Source: Shewanella marisflavi (GTDB lineage Bacteria > Pseudomonadota > Gammaproteobacteria > Enterobacterales > Shewanellaceae). Taken from it: a stretch of DNA of 64,000 nucleotides. A program made the position numbers and the translations under genes. Shown here in pieces: positions 1 through 9,198 of the stretch (position 1 is the stretch's first letter; each line of letters begins with the position of its first letter). The stretch is taken from the NCBI RefSeq assembly GCF_023283925.1, contig NZ_JAKIKX010000001.1, forward strand, positions 620,001-684,000. Direction: 5' to 3'. The notes beneath the pieces were generated by a model. That model saw only the letters and a list, made by a program, of their open reading frames with translations, had not been told where the DNA came from and did no database searches.

Positions 1-100
1 AGGGCTGATAGATCTCGATAAACTGCGTTGCGCGTTTCTTGGCGTCGTGTTTGGTCGGATCCTTACGGCCTACTTCAATAAATTGAAAATCGTTACTCAT
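1..100 (-). CDS. gltD: Glutamate synthase small subunit, partial (5' end only)
   Basis: Only the first 33 codons are in the window; the gene runs off the left edge. It begins ATG at 100 (minus) and reads MSNDFQFIEVGRKDPTKHDA, as expected for the N terminus of the beta subunit of NADPH-dependent glutamate synthase. That subunit is a flavoprotein passing electrons from NADPH to the large subunit. It starts 5 bases after the gltB stop, so the two are surely cotranscribed as gltBD. The identification rests on this short N terminus plus the neighbour. Confidence 0.85.
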   Translation of the reverse strand, partial: MSNDFQFIEVGRKDPTKHDAKKRATQFIEIYQP

Positions 101-105
101 GGCCA

Positions 106-3100
106 TTACCCCGCTACCACTGCTAATGCAGGTTCAGATTGTTCCAGACGCAAGAGATCATCGAGCGCCACATTCTTAGGCTTGATCAGGACGAAACAAT
201 CGATCCAGTTTTCAAAATCGTTTAACAACATCTTGGCGTGCTCACTGCCGGTCTCGGCTACATGCTCTTCAATCAATCCTTTTAGATGCTGTTGCTGTAT
301 CGGCGCCGTCACCTTCTGCATATCCACCATCTCAGTATTGAGGCGGCGGTTGAAGTGGCCGAAGCGGTCGAATACATAGGCGAAGCCGCCTGTCATACCT
401 GCGCCGAAGTTAACGCCTGTCTTGCCCAGCACTACGACGATGCCGCCAGTCATATACTCACAGCCGTTATCGCCCAGTCCTTCGACCACGGCGATGGCGC
501 CTGAGTTACGCACGGCGAAACGCTCGCCTGCCTGACCGGCTGCAAACAGCTTACCGCCGCTGGCGCCGTAGAGGCAGGTGTTGCCCAGGATCACGCTCTT
601 CTCGCTCTGGAACATGCTGCCCACTGGCGGATAGAGGGTGATCTTGCCGCCCGACATGCCTTTACCCACATAATCGTTGGCATCGCCGCAGAGGTTCAGG
701 GACAGACCTGGTGCATTCCATACGCCAAAGCTCTGACCCGCGCTGCCGCTAAAGTTAAGCTGTATCGGTGCCTTGGCACCCTGACGGCCAACCTTGGTGG
801 CGATATAACCAGACAGGGCAGCGCCCACTGAGCGGTCTGTATTGTTGATCTCAAAGCGTGCCTCTAAGGCTTCGCCCTGATCTACTGCCTGCTGACAATG
901 GCTCAGAATTTTCTGGTTAAGTTCGCCCTTGTCATCGGTTGGGTTGATCTCACGCCAGGTGAGGGCGCAGCCTTCTGGTACTTCCGGCTTATAGAGAATG
1001 GTCGACAGATCCAGCTGCTGCTGTTTATCTGTAGTGCCTTCTAAGGCCGATAGCCAGTCGCTGCGACCGACCAGTTGTTCAAACTCGGTAACGCCCAGTG
1101 CCGCCATCCACTCACGGATCTCGCGGGCCATAAACTCGAAGTAGGTCATCACGCGCTCGGGCAGGCCGTGGTAATGATTGTCTCTGAGTTGCTTATTCTG
1201 GGTCGCGACACCTGTGGCGCAGTTGTTGAGGTGACAGATACGCAGGTATTTACAGCCAAGGGCGATCATAGGCACGGTACCGAAGCCGAAGCTCTCGGCG
1301 CCTAGCAGGGCCGCCTTGATCACGTCGGTGCCAGTCTTAAGGCCACCGTCCACCTGCAGGCGGATCTTATGGCGCAGTCCGTTAGCCACCAGTGATTGGT
1401 GTACTTCGGCTAGACCCAGCTCCCACGGGCTACCGGCATATTTCACCGAGGTGATAGGGCTAGCGCCCGTACCGCCGTCGTAACCTGAGATGGTGATCAT
1501 GTCGGCATAGGCCTTGGCCACGCCGGTGGCAATGGTGCCCACGCCGGGCTCAGATACCAGCTTGACCGAGATCATCGCCTTAGGATTGATCTGCTTAAGG
1601 TCGAAGATCAGCTGAGCCAAGTCTTCAATAGAGTAGATATCATGGTGTGGCGGCGGTGAGATCAGGGTGACGCCTGGGCGTGCGTTACGCAGCGCGGCGA
1701 TCTCTACGCTCACCTTGTCGCCAGGCAGCTGACCGCCTTCACCGGGCTTAGCGCCTTGGGCGACCTTGATCTGCAGTACCTCGGCGTTTACCAGATAGTG
1801 CGCCGTGACGCCGAAGCGGCCCGAGGCGATCTGCTTGATGGCCGAATTACGCTCAGAATTAAAGCGACGCGGATCTTCCCCGCCTTCGCCCGAGTTTGAG
1901 CGACCGCCGAGGCGGTTCATGGCAACAGCCAGTGCCTCGTGAGCCTCTGGGCTGAGGGCGCCGATACTCATGGCGGCGCTGTCAAATCTTGGGTAAAGGG
2001 TCTCGGCGGCTTCAACCTTATCAAGTTCGACAGCCTTATTGTCAGCCTTAACGGTGAAGAGATCCCTCAGGGTTGCCACGGGTCTGTCGTCCACCAATTC
2101 TGTGAAGCGCTTGTAGACGCCATAGTCCTGGTCTCGTAGGCTCTGCTGCAGGGTGTTAACCACATCCGGGTTGAAGCAGTGGTACTCACCGCCTTCAACA
2201 TACTTCAGCAGACCGCCCTGAGGTAGCGGCTGATGGGCCTGGAAGGCCAGCTTCTGCAGCGCCTGTTGATCTTTCTCTAGTAGGGCAAAGTTCGCGCCCT
2301 CGATGCGGCTGACCACACCCTTGAAGCAGAGTTCGACCACATCTGATGAGAGGCCGATGGCTTCAAACTGCTGGCTACAACGGTAAGAGGCAACGGTACT
2401 GATCCCCATCTTGGACATGATCTTACGTAGCCCCTTGTCGATGCCCTGACGGAAGTTGAGCATCAGCTGCTGGGTTTCGCGTACGCCATGACGGCTGGCC
2501 AGCGCAGAGATACTCTCGTAGGCCAGGTAAGGGTAGATGGCGGTAGCACCAAAGCCCAGCAGCACGGCGAAGTGGTGCGGGTCTCTGGCCGAGGCGGTCT
2601 CGACTATGATGTTGGTGTCACATCTTAGGCTCTTATCGACGAGCACCTGCTGCACGGCGCCCACGGCCATGGCGGCGGGGATCACTTGCTTGCGCTTGTC
2701 GGTGGCTCGGTCGGACAGGATCAGCAGAGTGGTACCGGTGCGCGCCAGGCGCTCGGCTTCGTCGCAGACGCGGCGAATCGCCGCCTCTAGCCCTTCGCTG
2801 AGATCGTAATTGAGATCCACCGTATTAGCGCGGTAGTAGGTCGAATCCAGCGCCAGCAGCTGATTGAAATCGCTGTAGAGCAGGATAGGCGAGTTAAACA
2901 TCACTCGGTAGGCGTGGCCCGTGGTCTCATTAAACAGGTTCTGTTCGCGGCCGACACATGTGGCCAGCGACATCACATGTTTCTCCCGTAGGGGATCGAT
3001 AGGAGGGTTGGTTACCTGAGCGAATTTCTGGCGGAAGTAGTCGTACAGAGTACGAGACTTTTTCGACAGCACCGCCATAGGCGTATCGTCGCCCATGGAT

Positions 3101-4554
3101 CCTGTGGCTTCTTCGCCTTTCTCGGCCAGCACCCAGATCACTTGCTCTAACTCTTCGCGAGAGTAGCCAAATTGCTTCTGGTATTGCACTAAGGTGTCAG
3201 CAGAGAACTCGCATACGCCCTGGGCCTCGCTAGGCATCTGCTCGGCGGGGATCAGGGTTTGACTGTTCTTGGCCATCCACTCTTTATAGGGGTGGCGGCG
3301 TTTAAGATCGTTATCAATCTCGAACGAGGAGTAGAGCTGACCGTTAAGGGTGTCGAGCACCAATAGCTCACCTGGGCCAACACGGCCTTTTTCGAGTACC
3401 TCGTCCGGTCCATAGTCCCAGATGCCGATCTCTGAAGCCAGGGTCAGGATTCTGTCTTTGGTGATCACATAGCGTGACGGACGCAGGCCATTACGGTCCA
3501 CCGCGCAGGCCACATGGCGACCATTGGTCATCACGATCCCCGCTGGACCATCCCAAGGCTCCATATGCATGGAGTTGAAGTCGTAGAAGGCCTTTAACTC
3601 ATCATCCATCTCTGGGTTACTCTGCCATGCAGGCGGAATAAGCAAACGCATGGCGCGGTACAGATCCATACCGCCGGCAAGTAGCATCTCCAGCATGTTA
3701 TCCAGCGATGAGGAGTCAGAACCGCTTTCATTCACAAAGGGAGCGGCTTGCTGCAGATCCGGGAGTAGCGGTGCATTAAACTTGTAGGCACGTGCGCGGG
3801 CCCACTGGCGGTTGCCCGTGATAGTGTTGATCTCACCATTGTGGGCGAGATAGCGAAACGGCTGCGCCAAAGGCCACTTGGGCGAAGTGTTGGTTGAGAA
3901 ACGCTGGTGGAATAAGCAGATAGAGCTTTGCAGGCGAATATCGGCCAGATCCGGATAGAAGGCTGGCAGATCGGCGGGCATCATTAGCCCTTTATAGACG
4001 ATCACCTGGCCGGAGAGACTGGCGACATAGAAGTCTTTACAGTCTGTCATCTGTTGTTCGAGACGGCGACGCGCCATATAGAGGCGACGCTCGAGATCTT
4101 TCTCTCGCCAACCGATAGGGGCATTAATCAATACTTGCCAGATCTTAGGTTGGCTGGCCTGACCGATAGGGCCAAGCACCTCAGGATTAACCGGGACTTC
4201 ACGCCAACCGGCTACGCTTAAGGTTTCTTTTTCTAACTCACGCTCAAGGGTGCGCTTGGTATAGTCTGCTACCGCCTCATCTTGGCTTAAAAACAGCATG
4301 CCCACGGCAAACTTGCGGCTCAGGTGCCAGTCGTTTTCATTGGCGACGGCTTCGAAGAATTTAATGGGGAGTTGCATAAGCAGGCCGCAACCATCGCCGG
4401 TACGGCCATCGGCAGCAATACCACCACGGTGTTTCATGCGATCCAGGCCATGAATGGCAGTACGTACAATTCTATGGCTGGCTTCGCCATCCATTTGGGC
4501 GATTAAGCCAAAACCACAGTTATCCCGTTCAAAACTGGGGTGATACAAGCTCAT
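106..4554 (-). CDS. gltB: Glutamate synthase [NADPH] large subunit
   Basis: The 1482-residue large subunit converts glutamine plus 2-oxoglutarate to two glutamates, in the cytoplasm, with GltD. The N-terminal glutaminase has its nucleophile at Cys13 in RDNCGFGLIA, so a 12-residue propeptide is presumably removed as in E. coli GltB. The central and FMN-binding synthase domains follow, with the [3Fe-4S] cysteine cluster in CKYLRICHLNNC. The C-terminal glycine-rich beta-helix (GXXGG repeats) closes the protein. Length and motifs are normal. gltD follows at once. A 14-base palindrome lies about 165 bases upstream and may be an operator. Confidence 0.97.
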   Translation of the reverse strand: MSLYHPSFERDNCGFGLIAQMDGEASHRIVRTAIHGLDRMKHRGGIAADGRTGDGCGLLMQLPIKFFEAVANENDWHLSRKFAVGMLFLSQDEAVADYTKRTLERELEKETLSVAGWREVPVNPEVLGPIGQASQPKIWQVLINAPIGWREKDLERRLYMARRRLEQQMTDCKDFYVASLSGQVIVYKGLMMPADLPAFYPDLADIRLQSSICLFHQRFSTNTSPKWPLAQPFRYLAHNGEINTITGNRQWARARAYKFNAPLLPDLQQAAPFVNESGSDSSSLDNMLEMLLAGGMDLYRAMRLLIPPAWQSNPEMDDELKAFYDFNSMHMEPWDGPAGIVMTNGRHVACAVDRNGLRPSRYVITKDRILTLASEIGIWDYGPDEVLEKGRVGPGELLVLDTLNGQLYSSFEIDNDLKRRHPYKEWMAKNSQTLIPAEQMPSEAQGVCEFSADTLVQYQKQFGYSREELEQVIWVLAEKGEEATGSMGDDTPMAVLSKKSRTLYDYFRQKFAQVTNPPIDPLREKHVMSLATCVGREQNLFNETTGHAYRVMFNSPILLYSDFNQLLALDSTYYRANTVDLNYDLSEGLEAAIRRVCDEAERLARTGTTLLILSDRATDKRKQVIPAAMAVGAVQQVLVDKSLRCDTNIIVETASARDPHHFAVLLGFGATAIYPYLAYESISALASRHGVRETQQLMLNFRQGIDKGLRKIMSKMGISTVASYRCSQQFEAIGLSSDVVELCFKGVVSRIEGANFALLEKDQQALQKLAFQAHQPLPQGGLLKYVEGGEYHCFNPDVVNTLQQSLRDQDYGVYKRFTELVDDRPVATLRDLFTVKADNKAVELDKVEAAETLYPRFDSAAMSIGALSPEAHEALAVAMNRLGGRSNSGEGGEDPRRFNSERNSAIKQIASGRFGVTAHYLVNAEVLQIKVAQGAKPGEGGQLPGDKVSVEIAALRNARPGVTLISPPPHHDIYSIEDLAQLIFDLKQINPKAMISVKLVSEPGVGTIATGVAKAYADMITISGYDGGTGASPITSVKYAGSPWELGLAEVHQSLVANGLRHKIRLQVDGGLKTGTDVIKAALLGAESFGFGTVPMIALGCKYLRICHLNNCATGVATQNKQLRDNHYHGLPERVMTYFEFMAREIREWMAALGVTEFEQLVGRSDWLSALEGTTDKQQQLDLSTILYKPEVPEGCALTWREINPTDDKGELNQKILSHCQQAVDQGEALEARFEINNTDRSVGAALSGYIATKVGRQGAKAPIQLNFSGSAGQSFGVWNAPGLSLNLCGDANDYVGKGMSGGKITLYPPVGSMFQSEKSVILGNTCLYGASGGKLFAAGQAGERFAVRNSGAIAVVEGLGDNGCEYMTGGIVVVLGKTGVNFGAGMTGGFAYVFDRFGHFNRRLNTEMVDMQKVTAPIQQQHLKGLIEEHVAETGSEHAKMLLNDFENWIDCFVLIKPKNVALDDLLRLEQSEPALAVVAG

Positions 4555-4716
4555 ATAAAAACTCCCTAATACTAACCAATACTTCGTCGGGGAAATTCAT
4601 GCGATTGATGTGCACCCGAACCATCCAAATTAACTTTTGCCCAGCAAAAGGTCAATTCAAATTTATGCATAAAATGTGACTGGTAAGGCGTGTTTTATAC
4701 GCTTTCAAATTTAACC

Positions 4717-4730
4717 TTACGTTAACGTAA
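4717..4730. promoter_or_regulatory. 14-bp perfect palindrome upstream of gltB, candidate operator
   Basis: TTACGTTAACGTAA is a perfect inverted repeat in the 485-base gltB/radical SAM divergent gap (4555-5039), which has no gene. Its ACGTTAACGT core resembles the operator reported for the MerR-family regulator LiuR in Shewanella. I recall that gltBD was proposed as a member of that regulon, but cannot verify it here. The rest of the gap is AT-rich, with nothing else I can name. Confidence 0.4.
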
Positions 4731-5039
4731 ACTGTTTTTGGTGCGCTATAACATTATGAATAAAAAGAATTTTGATTTAAGTCTCAAAAGCCTTTTACCA
4801 AAATGTAACAAATGGGGTTATTGTCTTTTAATCTAAAAAAATGATTTTTATTGCAGATACAGTGAATTTTTTAACAAATCTAAGACCAATGTATTAGCCA
4901 GAGTGTGCAGCGGGGCTAAGTTTAGCTTCAGTTTGTGATGTGGGGCACGGGTTAAGGGGCTAAACATTGATGTAGCGCCAAGAACTCCTTTTTAGGGCCA
5001 GTTACAATCCCTGCCTTTTATTTTTCGAGAGAGAACCCC

Positions 5040-5951
5040 GTGGGACTGGATAGTCACGTCAATACCTTTGGTCTGCATTGCAAAGCCAAATATGGCCAGC
5101 GCCTAAAGAAGCTGACCTTAGATGCTAAATTTACCTGTCCAAACCGAGACGGCAGTCTGGGGCGAGGTGGCTGTACCTTCTGTAACGTGGCTTCTTTTAG
5201 TCATGAGCATGGCACTGTCGACTCCATTGCGGTGCAACTGGCGAAGGGACGCGAGCGTGCTCAAGGCAAGACCACAAAGTTTATCGCTTACTTTCAGGCT
5301 TATACCAGTACCTATGATGAGTATCGATTACTTAAGCAGCGCTATGATGAGGCGGTGGCGGATAAAGATATTGTCGGCTTGTGTGTCGGTACGCGTCCCG
5401 ACTGCGTCAGTGATGAAGTGATTGAGTTACTGGCGGGCTATCAGGCGCGCGGCCTTGAGGTCTGGCTGGAACTTGGGTTGCAAAGTGCCAATATAGAGAC
5501 GCTAAAGCGAATCAACCGTGGTCATGGGTTTGAGGAGTATAGAGACACAGTGACGCGGGCTAGAAAGGCGGGGTTAAAGGTCTGTACCCACCTTATTTTG
5601 GGGCTACCCGGTGAAACGCATGAGAATTTTTTAGCCAGCCACCAAGCGGTACTCGCCGCGGGTGTCGATGGATTAAAAATTCATCCATTACATATTGTCG
5701 AAGGCAGTACCATGGCTAAGGCTTGGCGCGCTGGGCGGATGACATTATTGTCCCAGCAAGCCTATGCCGACAGTGTCGGAGAGTTGATACGCCATACGCC
5801 TAAAGAGGTGATTTTTCATCGTGTTACTGCTTATGCTAAGAAGCCTATCTTGTTGGCACCCGATTGGTGCGCCTATCGGTGGGAGGGGTTAGTTGCGATA
5901 GTGAAGAACCTCGAATCTCTCGGGGGACAAGGGTATTATTTGACCCGATAA
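5040..5951 (+). CDS. Radical SAM protein, YhcC family (TIGR01212-like)
   Basis: A 303-residue protein matching the YhcC group of radical SAM enzymes. The N-terminal cysteines are spaced as in that family: CPNRDGSLGRGGCTFC supplies the 4Fe-4S ligands. TM-barrel motifs follow (GLCVGTRPDC, LELGLQS, HLILGLPGE). E. coli yhcC also sits beside gltBD, so the context agrees. The substrate is not known to me. The start is GTG at 5040, with the purine-rich GAGAGAGAA upstream. It is transcribed away from gltB. Confidence 0.88.
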   Translation: MGLDSHVNTFGLHCKAKYGQRLKKLTLDAKFTCPNRDGSLGRGGCTFCNVASFSHEHGTVDSIAVQLAKGRERAQGKTTKFIAYFQAYTSTYDEYRLLKQRYDEAVADKDIVGLCVGTRPDCVSDEVIELLAGYQARGLEVWLELGLQSANIETLKRINRGHGFEEYRDTVTRARKAGLKVCTHLILGLPGETHENFLASHQAVLAAGVDGLKIHPLHIVEGSTMAKAWRAGRMTLLSQQAYADSVGELIRHTPKEVIFHRVTAYAKKPILLAPDWCAYRWEGLVAIVKNLESLGGQGYYLTR

Positions 5952-6150
5952 GCTAAGTGATCAATTTTCAATTTAGGGGCTAAAAAAGTGAATAATTGGG
6001 CAACTAATTTAATATGTGGTTAATGAAAGGTTAAATAAGAGCCTATTTAACTTGCATATGCTTCAATTAGTTGCGCCCACCATTCTAGGCGCTATTATGG
6101 GGTAAATTTTATTCTTGTCCCGTCAGCATTTTTTCGAGAGGTGCCTTAAT

Positions 6151-6516
6151 ATGGCAACAGCCGAGTTAGAATCAATATTGGATCTCAATACCCTTGAGCA
6201 GTACTGCAGCGCTATTGGTGCAGGTACCTTGCTTAAGAGTGTTGTCTTGTTTGAGCAGTTGATGCCTGAGTATGTTGGCAACCTGGTGAATGCTAAAGAA
6301 GCACAAGACAAAGATACCTTATGTTCTGAAGCGCACAAATTTAAGGGCGCAGCCGGTTCTGTTGGCTTAAAGCGTATCCAGCAGTATGCTCAGTTATTAC
6401 AACATGGCGAAGCGCCAGAGTGGGCGGCCGAGCACGCTAATTGGTTACAGGTGATTGTCGATAATGCTAGCAACGACTTGGCTGAGCTTAAAGCTTACTT
6501 AGAGTCGAAAGCCTAA
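6151..6516 (+). CDS. hptA: Orphan histidine phosphotransfer (Hpt) protein HptA
   Basis: A stand-alone Hpt domain of 121 residues. The phosphorylatable histidine is in AHKFKGAAGSVGL, the classic Hpt helix motif. In Shewanella oneidensis a separate HptA relays phosphate from the sensor ArcS to the regulator ArcA, replacing the Hpt domain built into E. coli ArcB; this gene lies at the equivalent place beside gltBD. The start is ATG at 6151 with GAGAGGTG just upstream, preferred over an in-frame upstream TTG. A 7-base tandem repeat runs across the stop codon, and a strong terminator follows. Confidence 0.9.
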   Translation: MATAELESILDLNTLEQYCSAIGAGTLLKSVVLFEQLMPEYVGNLVNAKEAQDKDTLCSEAHKFKGAAGSVGLKRIQQYAQLLQHGEAPEWAAEHANWLQVIVDNASNDLAELKAYLESKA

Positions 6517-6545
6517 GCCCTAAGCCCTAAGCGCTAAGCTTAAGC
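6511..6545. repeat. Short tandem repeat (CCCTAAG)n over the hptA stop codon
   Basis: The hptA stop and the next 30 bases are built of a 7-base unit, CCCTAAG, with two exact copies and three variants (GCCTAAG, GCGCTAAG, CTTAAG). Each unit contains TAA, so gain or loss of a copy would leave the stop intact. Probably slippage-generated. Confidence 0.7.
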
Positions 6546-6558
6546 AACTGAGTTTACC

Positions 6559-6598
6559 AACGCCCCTGATGAGTGATCATCGGGGGCGTTTTAGTTTG
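6559..6598 (+). terminator. Intrinsic terminator after hptA
   Basis: AACGCCCCTGATGA pairs perfectly with TCATCGGGGGCGTT across a 4-base loop, followed by TTAGTTTG. It separates hptA from oxyR. Confidence 0.85.
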
Positions 6599-6724
6599 TG
6601 CGTTAATTAGCCGCTTTTGGGTAGCGCTTCACACTTCTGGCATAAGAGTGGGTTAATCCTAATGGTGCTTGTGCTAGAGTTAGATAGAGTATTTGAATGT
6701 AAATGGAAGCTGGTAATCGATTTT

Positions 6725-7636
6725 ATGAAACAACTGCCAAGTCTAAAGAACCTTTACTACCTGGTGAACCTTTATCAGGAACAGAATTTTAATCGCGCGG
6801 CCAAGCTGTGCCATGTCAGCCAGTCTACCCTGTCGAGTGGCATTCAAAATCTGGAAGAGCAACTCGGCCATCAATTGATCGAGCGGGATCATAAATCTTT
6901 TATCTTTACCGCCATTGGCGAAGAGGTGGTTCAGCGTTCACGCAAGCTACTGACCGATGTCGATGATCTGGTGGAACTGGTCAAGCACCAGGGGCAACCC
7001 ATGACAGGTGATATTCGTCTGGGCTGCATCCCTACCATAGCGCCGTTTCTGCTAAGCCGGGTGGTGAAACATTGTCAGCAGGAATATCCAGAGCTGACCC
7101 TGTTTTTAAAAGAAGATACCACAGAGCGGTTACTTGATGCGCTAGGGAAGGGCGAGCTGGATCTTTTACTGTTAGCGTTACCGGTCGATACCAGCGGATA
7201 CCACAGCATGAAAGTGGGCATAGATCCCTTTAAGCTGGTGATGCATAAGGAGCTGAGCAGCGAGGTACAACAGCCGATAGATTATAAAGCGCTGCCCGAT
7301 GAGAGTATTTTCCTGCTGCAATCTGAGCACTGTATTACCGGTCATGCCATCAGTGCCTGTCGTCTGGCCGACAGTGATAAGATCAACCCCTTTGCCGCTA
7401 CGAGTCTGCATACCTTAGTGCAGATGGTAAACAGCAAGTTAGGCACCACTTTCTTGCCACAGATGGCGATAGATGCAGGGATTTTGAACGACACAGATCT
7501 GATCGCATTGACCCCACCTGGTGAGGCGCCCTATCGAGACATAGGTTTAGTGTGGCGCCAGACTTCCAGCCGTATCATGACCTTTAGAACCTTGGGCAAG
7601 GCGATTCAAAGTTTGTTGGAGCAGGCGGAAAGCTAA
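6725..7636 (+). CDS. oxyR: Hydrogen peroxide-inducible LysR regulator OxyR
   Basis: A 303-residue LysR-family regulator. The N-terminal winged helix-turn-helix covers residues ~6-65 (NFNRAAKLCHVSQSTLS) and the substrate-type effector domain the rest. Cys203 and Cys212 (EHCITGHAISAC) are nine residues apart, matching the Cys199/Cys208 redox pair of E. coli OxyR, which supports OxyR over other LysR proteins. The start is ATG at 6725, where homology begins; an upstream in-frame start would add 36 non-conserved residues. Known OxyR proteins switch catalase and peroxidase genes on when the pair forms a disulfide. Confidence 0.92.
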   Translation: MKQLPSLKNLYYLVNLYQEQNFNRAAKLCHVSQSTLSSGIQNLEEQLGHQLIERDHKSFIFTAIGEEVVQRSRKLLTDVDDLVELVKHQGQPMTGDIRLGCIPTIAPFLLSRVVKHCQQEYPELTLFLKEDTTERLLDALGKGELDLLLLALPVDTSGYHSMKVGIDPFKLVMHKELSSEVQQPIDYKALPDESIFLLQSEHCITGHAISACRLADSDKINPFAATSLHTLVQMVNSKLGTTFLPQMAIDAGILNDTDLIALTPPGEAPYRDIGLVWRQTSSRIMTFRTLGKAIQSLLEQAES

Positions 7637-7853
7637 GGGCTGTTGATCTTTGTTGTTTGTTTTTGCGAAAGTTTGTAGGTGATTTGTATTTAGCAGAGTC
7701 GGTGACCTGTAGTGAGCGACATAAACCGGCGATAATGCAGTAGCAAAGGCCTACAAGCGTTGCCCCATAAATACTGCGTAAGGGTATTCTTCTAAACGCA
7801 CCCTGTTGATTATGAAATGGCCTGCAAAGCTGTTAGAGATCGTTTCAGACAAT

Positions 7854-7881
7854 TTCTTAGGTGCTCGTTCTTAGGTGCTTG
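7854..7881. repeat. Two-copy 14-bp tandem repeat
   Basis: TTCTTAGGTGCTCG is followed at once by TTCTTAGGTGCTTG, two 14-base units differing at one position. It lies in the 380-base gap between oxyR and the converging cyclase gene (7637-8016), which has no convincing gene. Confidence 0.8.
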
Positions 7882-7911
7882 CAATTCACATATTACAAAT
7901 ATGCATCATTA

Positions 7912-7967
7912 CTCATGTTTCGAGACTCATGCCTCGAGACTCATGCCTCGAGACTCATGCCTCGAGC
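7912..7967. repeat. Four-copy 14-bp tandem repeat with CTCGAG core
   Basis: Four head-to-tail units of CTCATGCCTCGAGA; the first has TTT in place of CCT and the last ends in C. Each exact unit contains the palindrome CTCGAG. Same period as the separate 14-base repeat 31 bases upstream, but a different unit. Confidence 0.9.
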
Positions 7968-8016
7968 AAAACGGGTTTAGATTGAACAAAAATGAAATCT
8001 GAAAGGAAAACAGGTC

Positions 8017-9096
8017 CTAATTATTGCTACCCTTGGGGGAAACGCCATATACCTCGATAGAGTGTTGTTTCCCCTTGAGCTTAATCGGCCCGAGATTGGC
8101 GAAGTCGTAGTGACTTTTACTGGTATCTATGAGGGCTTGCAAGGAGCCTGAGATCAACATGCGTTGACCCATAGGGTTACACTGATCTTGCAATCTTGCC
8201 AGGGTGTTGAGCACGTCGCTAAAGAAGCTAATCTCTTGCTTTTGCACACCCACGACTGCCGCGACCACTTGCCCACAGTGAGCTGCGGCCTTAAATTTAG
8301 GCACAAAACCATACTGCTCTTCGAAATATTTGCGCTGCCAGTTGAGTTGCTGACTGAATTCATAGTAAATGTTGAAGCTGCGATCTTCTATGATGCCGTT
8401 TTCCAGTGGCCAGTGTATCAACACAGCATCGCCCATGTAGCGATAGATCTCGGCATCATTATTCACCACGGTATCCGACAGTAGGCTAAAACAGTCCTGG
8501 ATCAGACGACTGAAGCGGTAATCTCCCAGAGACTCGGCATGGGTGGTCGAGGCTACCATGTCCAGATAGAGAAACAGACGCTGCTCATATCTGGGTCTGT
8601 GATATTTCCCCAAGCCAATATTGAGTAGGATTCGAGGGCCAACCAGCAGTGCCATCTGCTCGATAAAGGCAAGACCCACACGTACCGCGACAAGATAGAT
8701 GATAAGTGCCTGAAATGCGGGACTGTATAGAATATGGGCGGTCAGCATCTGTCTGAGGGTCGACATATGGTTTTCGATGGCCCACATGTTAAGGAATTGG
8801 GTCATATAGGCCAGCGTTGTGGCCCCAAGCAGAAGGAAGAGTCCCTTAAAGATCACCGAAAACAGATAGGGCAGGCGGTTGATGGCGCTATAGTCTGCGA
8901 TGAGATTCGACATCCAATGCAGGCTACCAAAGATGATCCCCATGTAGATTGCCAGCGTCGCGAGATCGGCAGTCCCTACCGCCCATTGCGGTAGCTCTGG
9001 TGTTTGGGCATAGCGGAAAAAGACGAACGCCGCCATGGCGATAGCCCAAGCGAAAATGGCAAATATGAGCTTCTTTGCTTGAATGCGTGCTCTCAC
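8017..9096 (-). CDS. Membrane-anchored class III adenylate/guanylate cyclase
   Basis: A 359-residue protein with four or five predicted membrane segments in residues ~8-150, then a class III cyclase catalytic domain (~172-340). Metal-binding aspartates are Asp179 (FLYLDMVAST) and Asp223 (YRYMGDAV). Lys269 and Asp294 fit purine selectivity for ATP; Asn297 and Arg301 (SDVLNTLARL) are the transition-state residues. All are present, so it should be active, probably making cAMP, though guanylate activity cannot be excluded. A good CRP-like site lies about 84 bases upstream. Confidence 0.85.
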   Translation of the reverse strand: MRARIQAKKLIFAIFAWAIAMAAFVFFRYAQTPELPQWAVGTADLATLAIYMGIIFGSLHWMSNLIADYSAINRLPYLFSVIFKGLFLLLGATTLAYMTQFLNMWAIENHMSTLRQMLTAHILYSPAFQALIIYLVAVRVGLAFIEQMALLVGPRILLNIGLGKYHRPRYEQRLFLYLDMVASTTHAESLGDYRFSRLIQDCFSLLSDTVVNNDAEIYRYMGDAVLIHWPLENGIIEDRSFNIYYEFSQQLNWQRKYFEEQYGFVPKFKAAAHCGQVVAAVVGVQKQEISFFSDVLNTLARLQDQCNPMGQRMLISGSLQALIDTSKSHYDFANLGPIKLKGKQHSIEVYGVSPKGSNN

Positions 9097-9176
9097 GGTG
9101 ACAGATAATTCCTAAATGCTGCACAAATCTCAGGATGCGCTAGTGTATAGAAAACACCCCTACAATTTCCAGTGAT

Positions 9177-9198
9177 ATTTGTGATCTAGGTCAAATGA
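9177..9198. promoter_or_regulatory. CRP-like site upstream of the cyclase gene
   Basis: TGTGA-TCTAGG-TCAAA matches the cAMP-CRP half sites TGTGA/TCACA with one mismatch, and the spacer is close to the ideal TCTAGA. It lies 84-99 bases before the cyclase start, so the second messenger's receptor may control this cyclase. Confidence 0.55.

Noticed and set aside
7817-8002. 61-codon frame through the 14-bp tandem repeats
   Set aside because: Its length comes from the repeat array; no ribosome-binding site or family resemblance.
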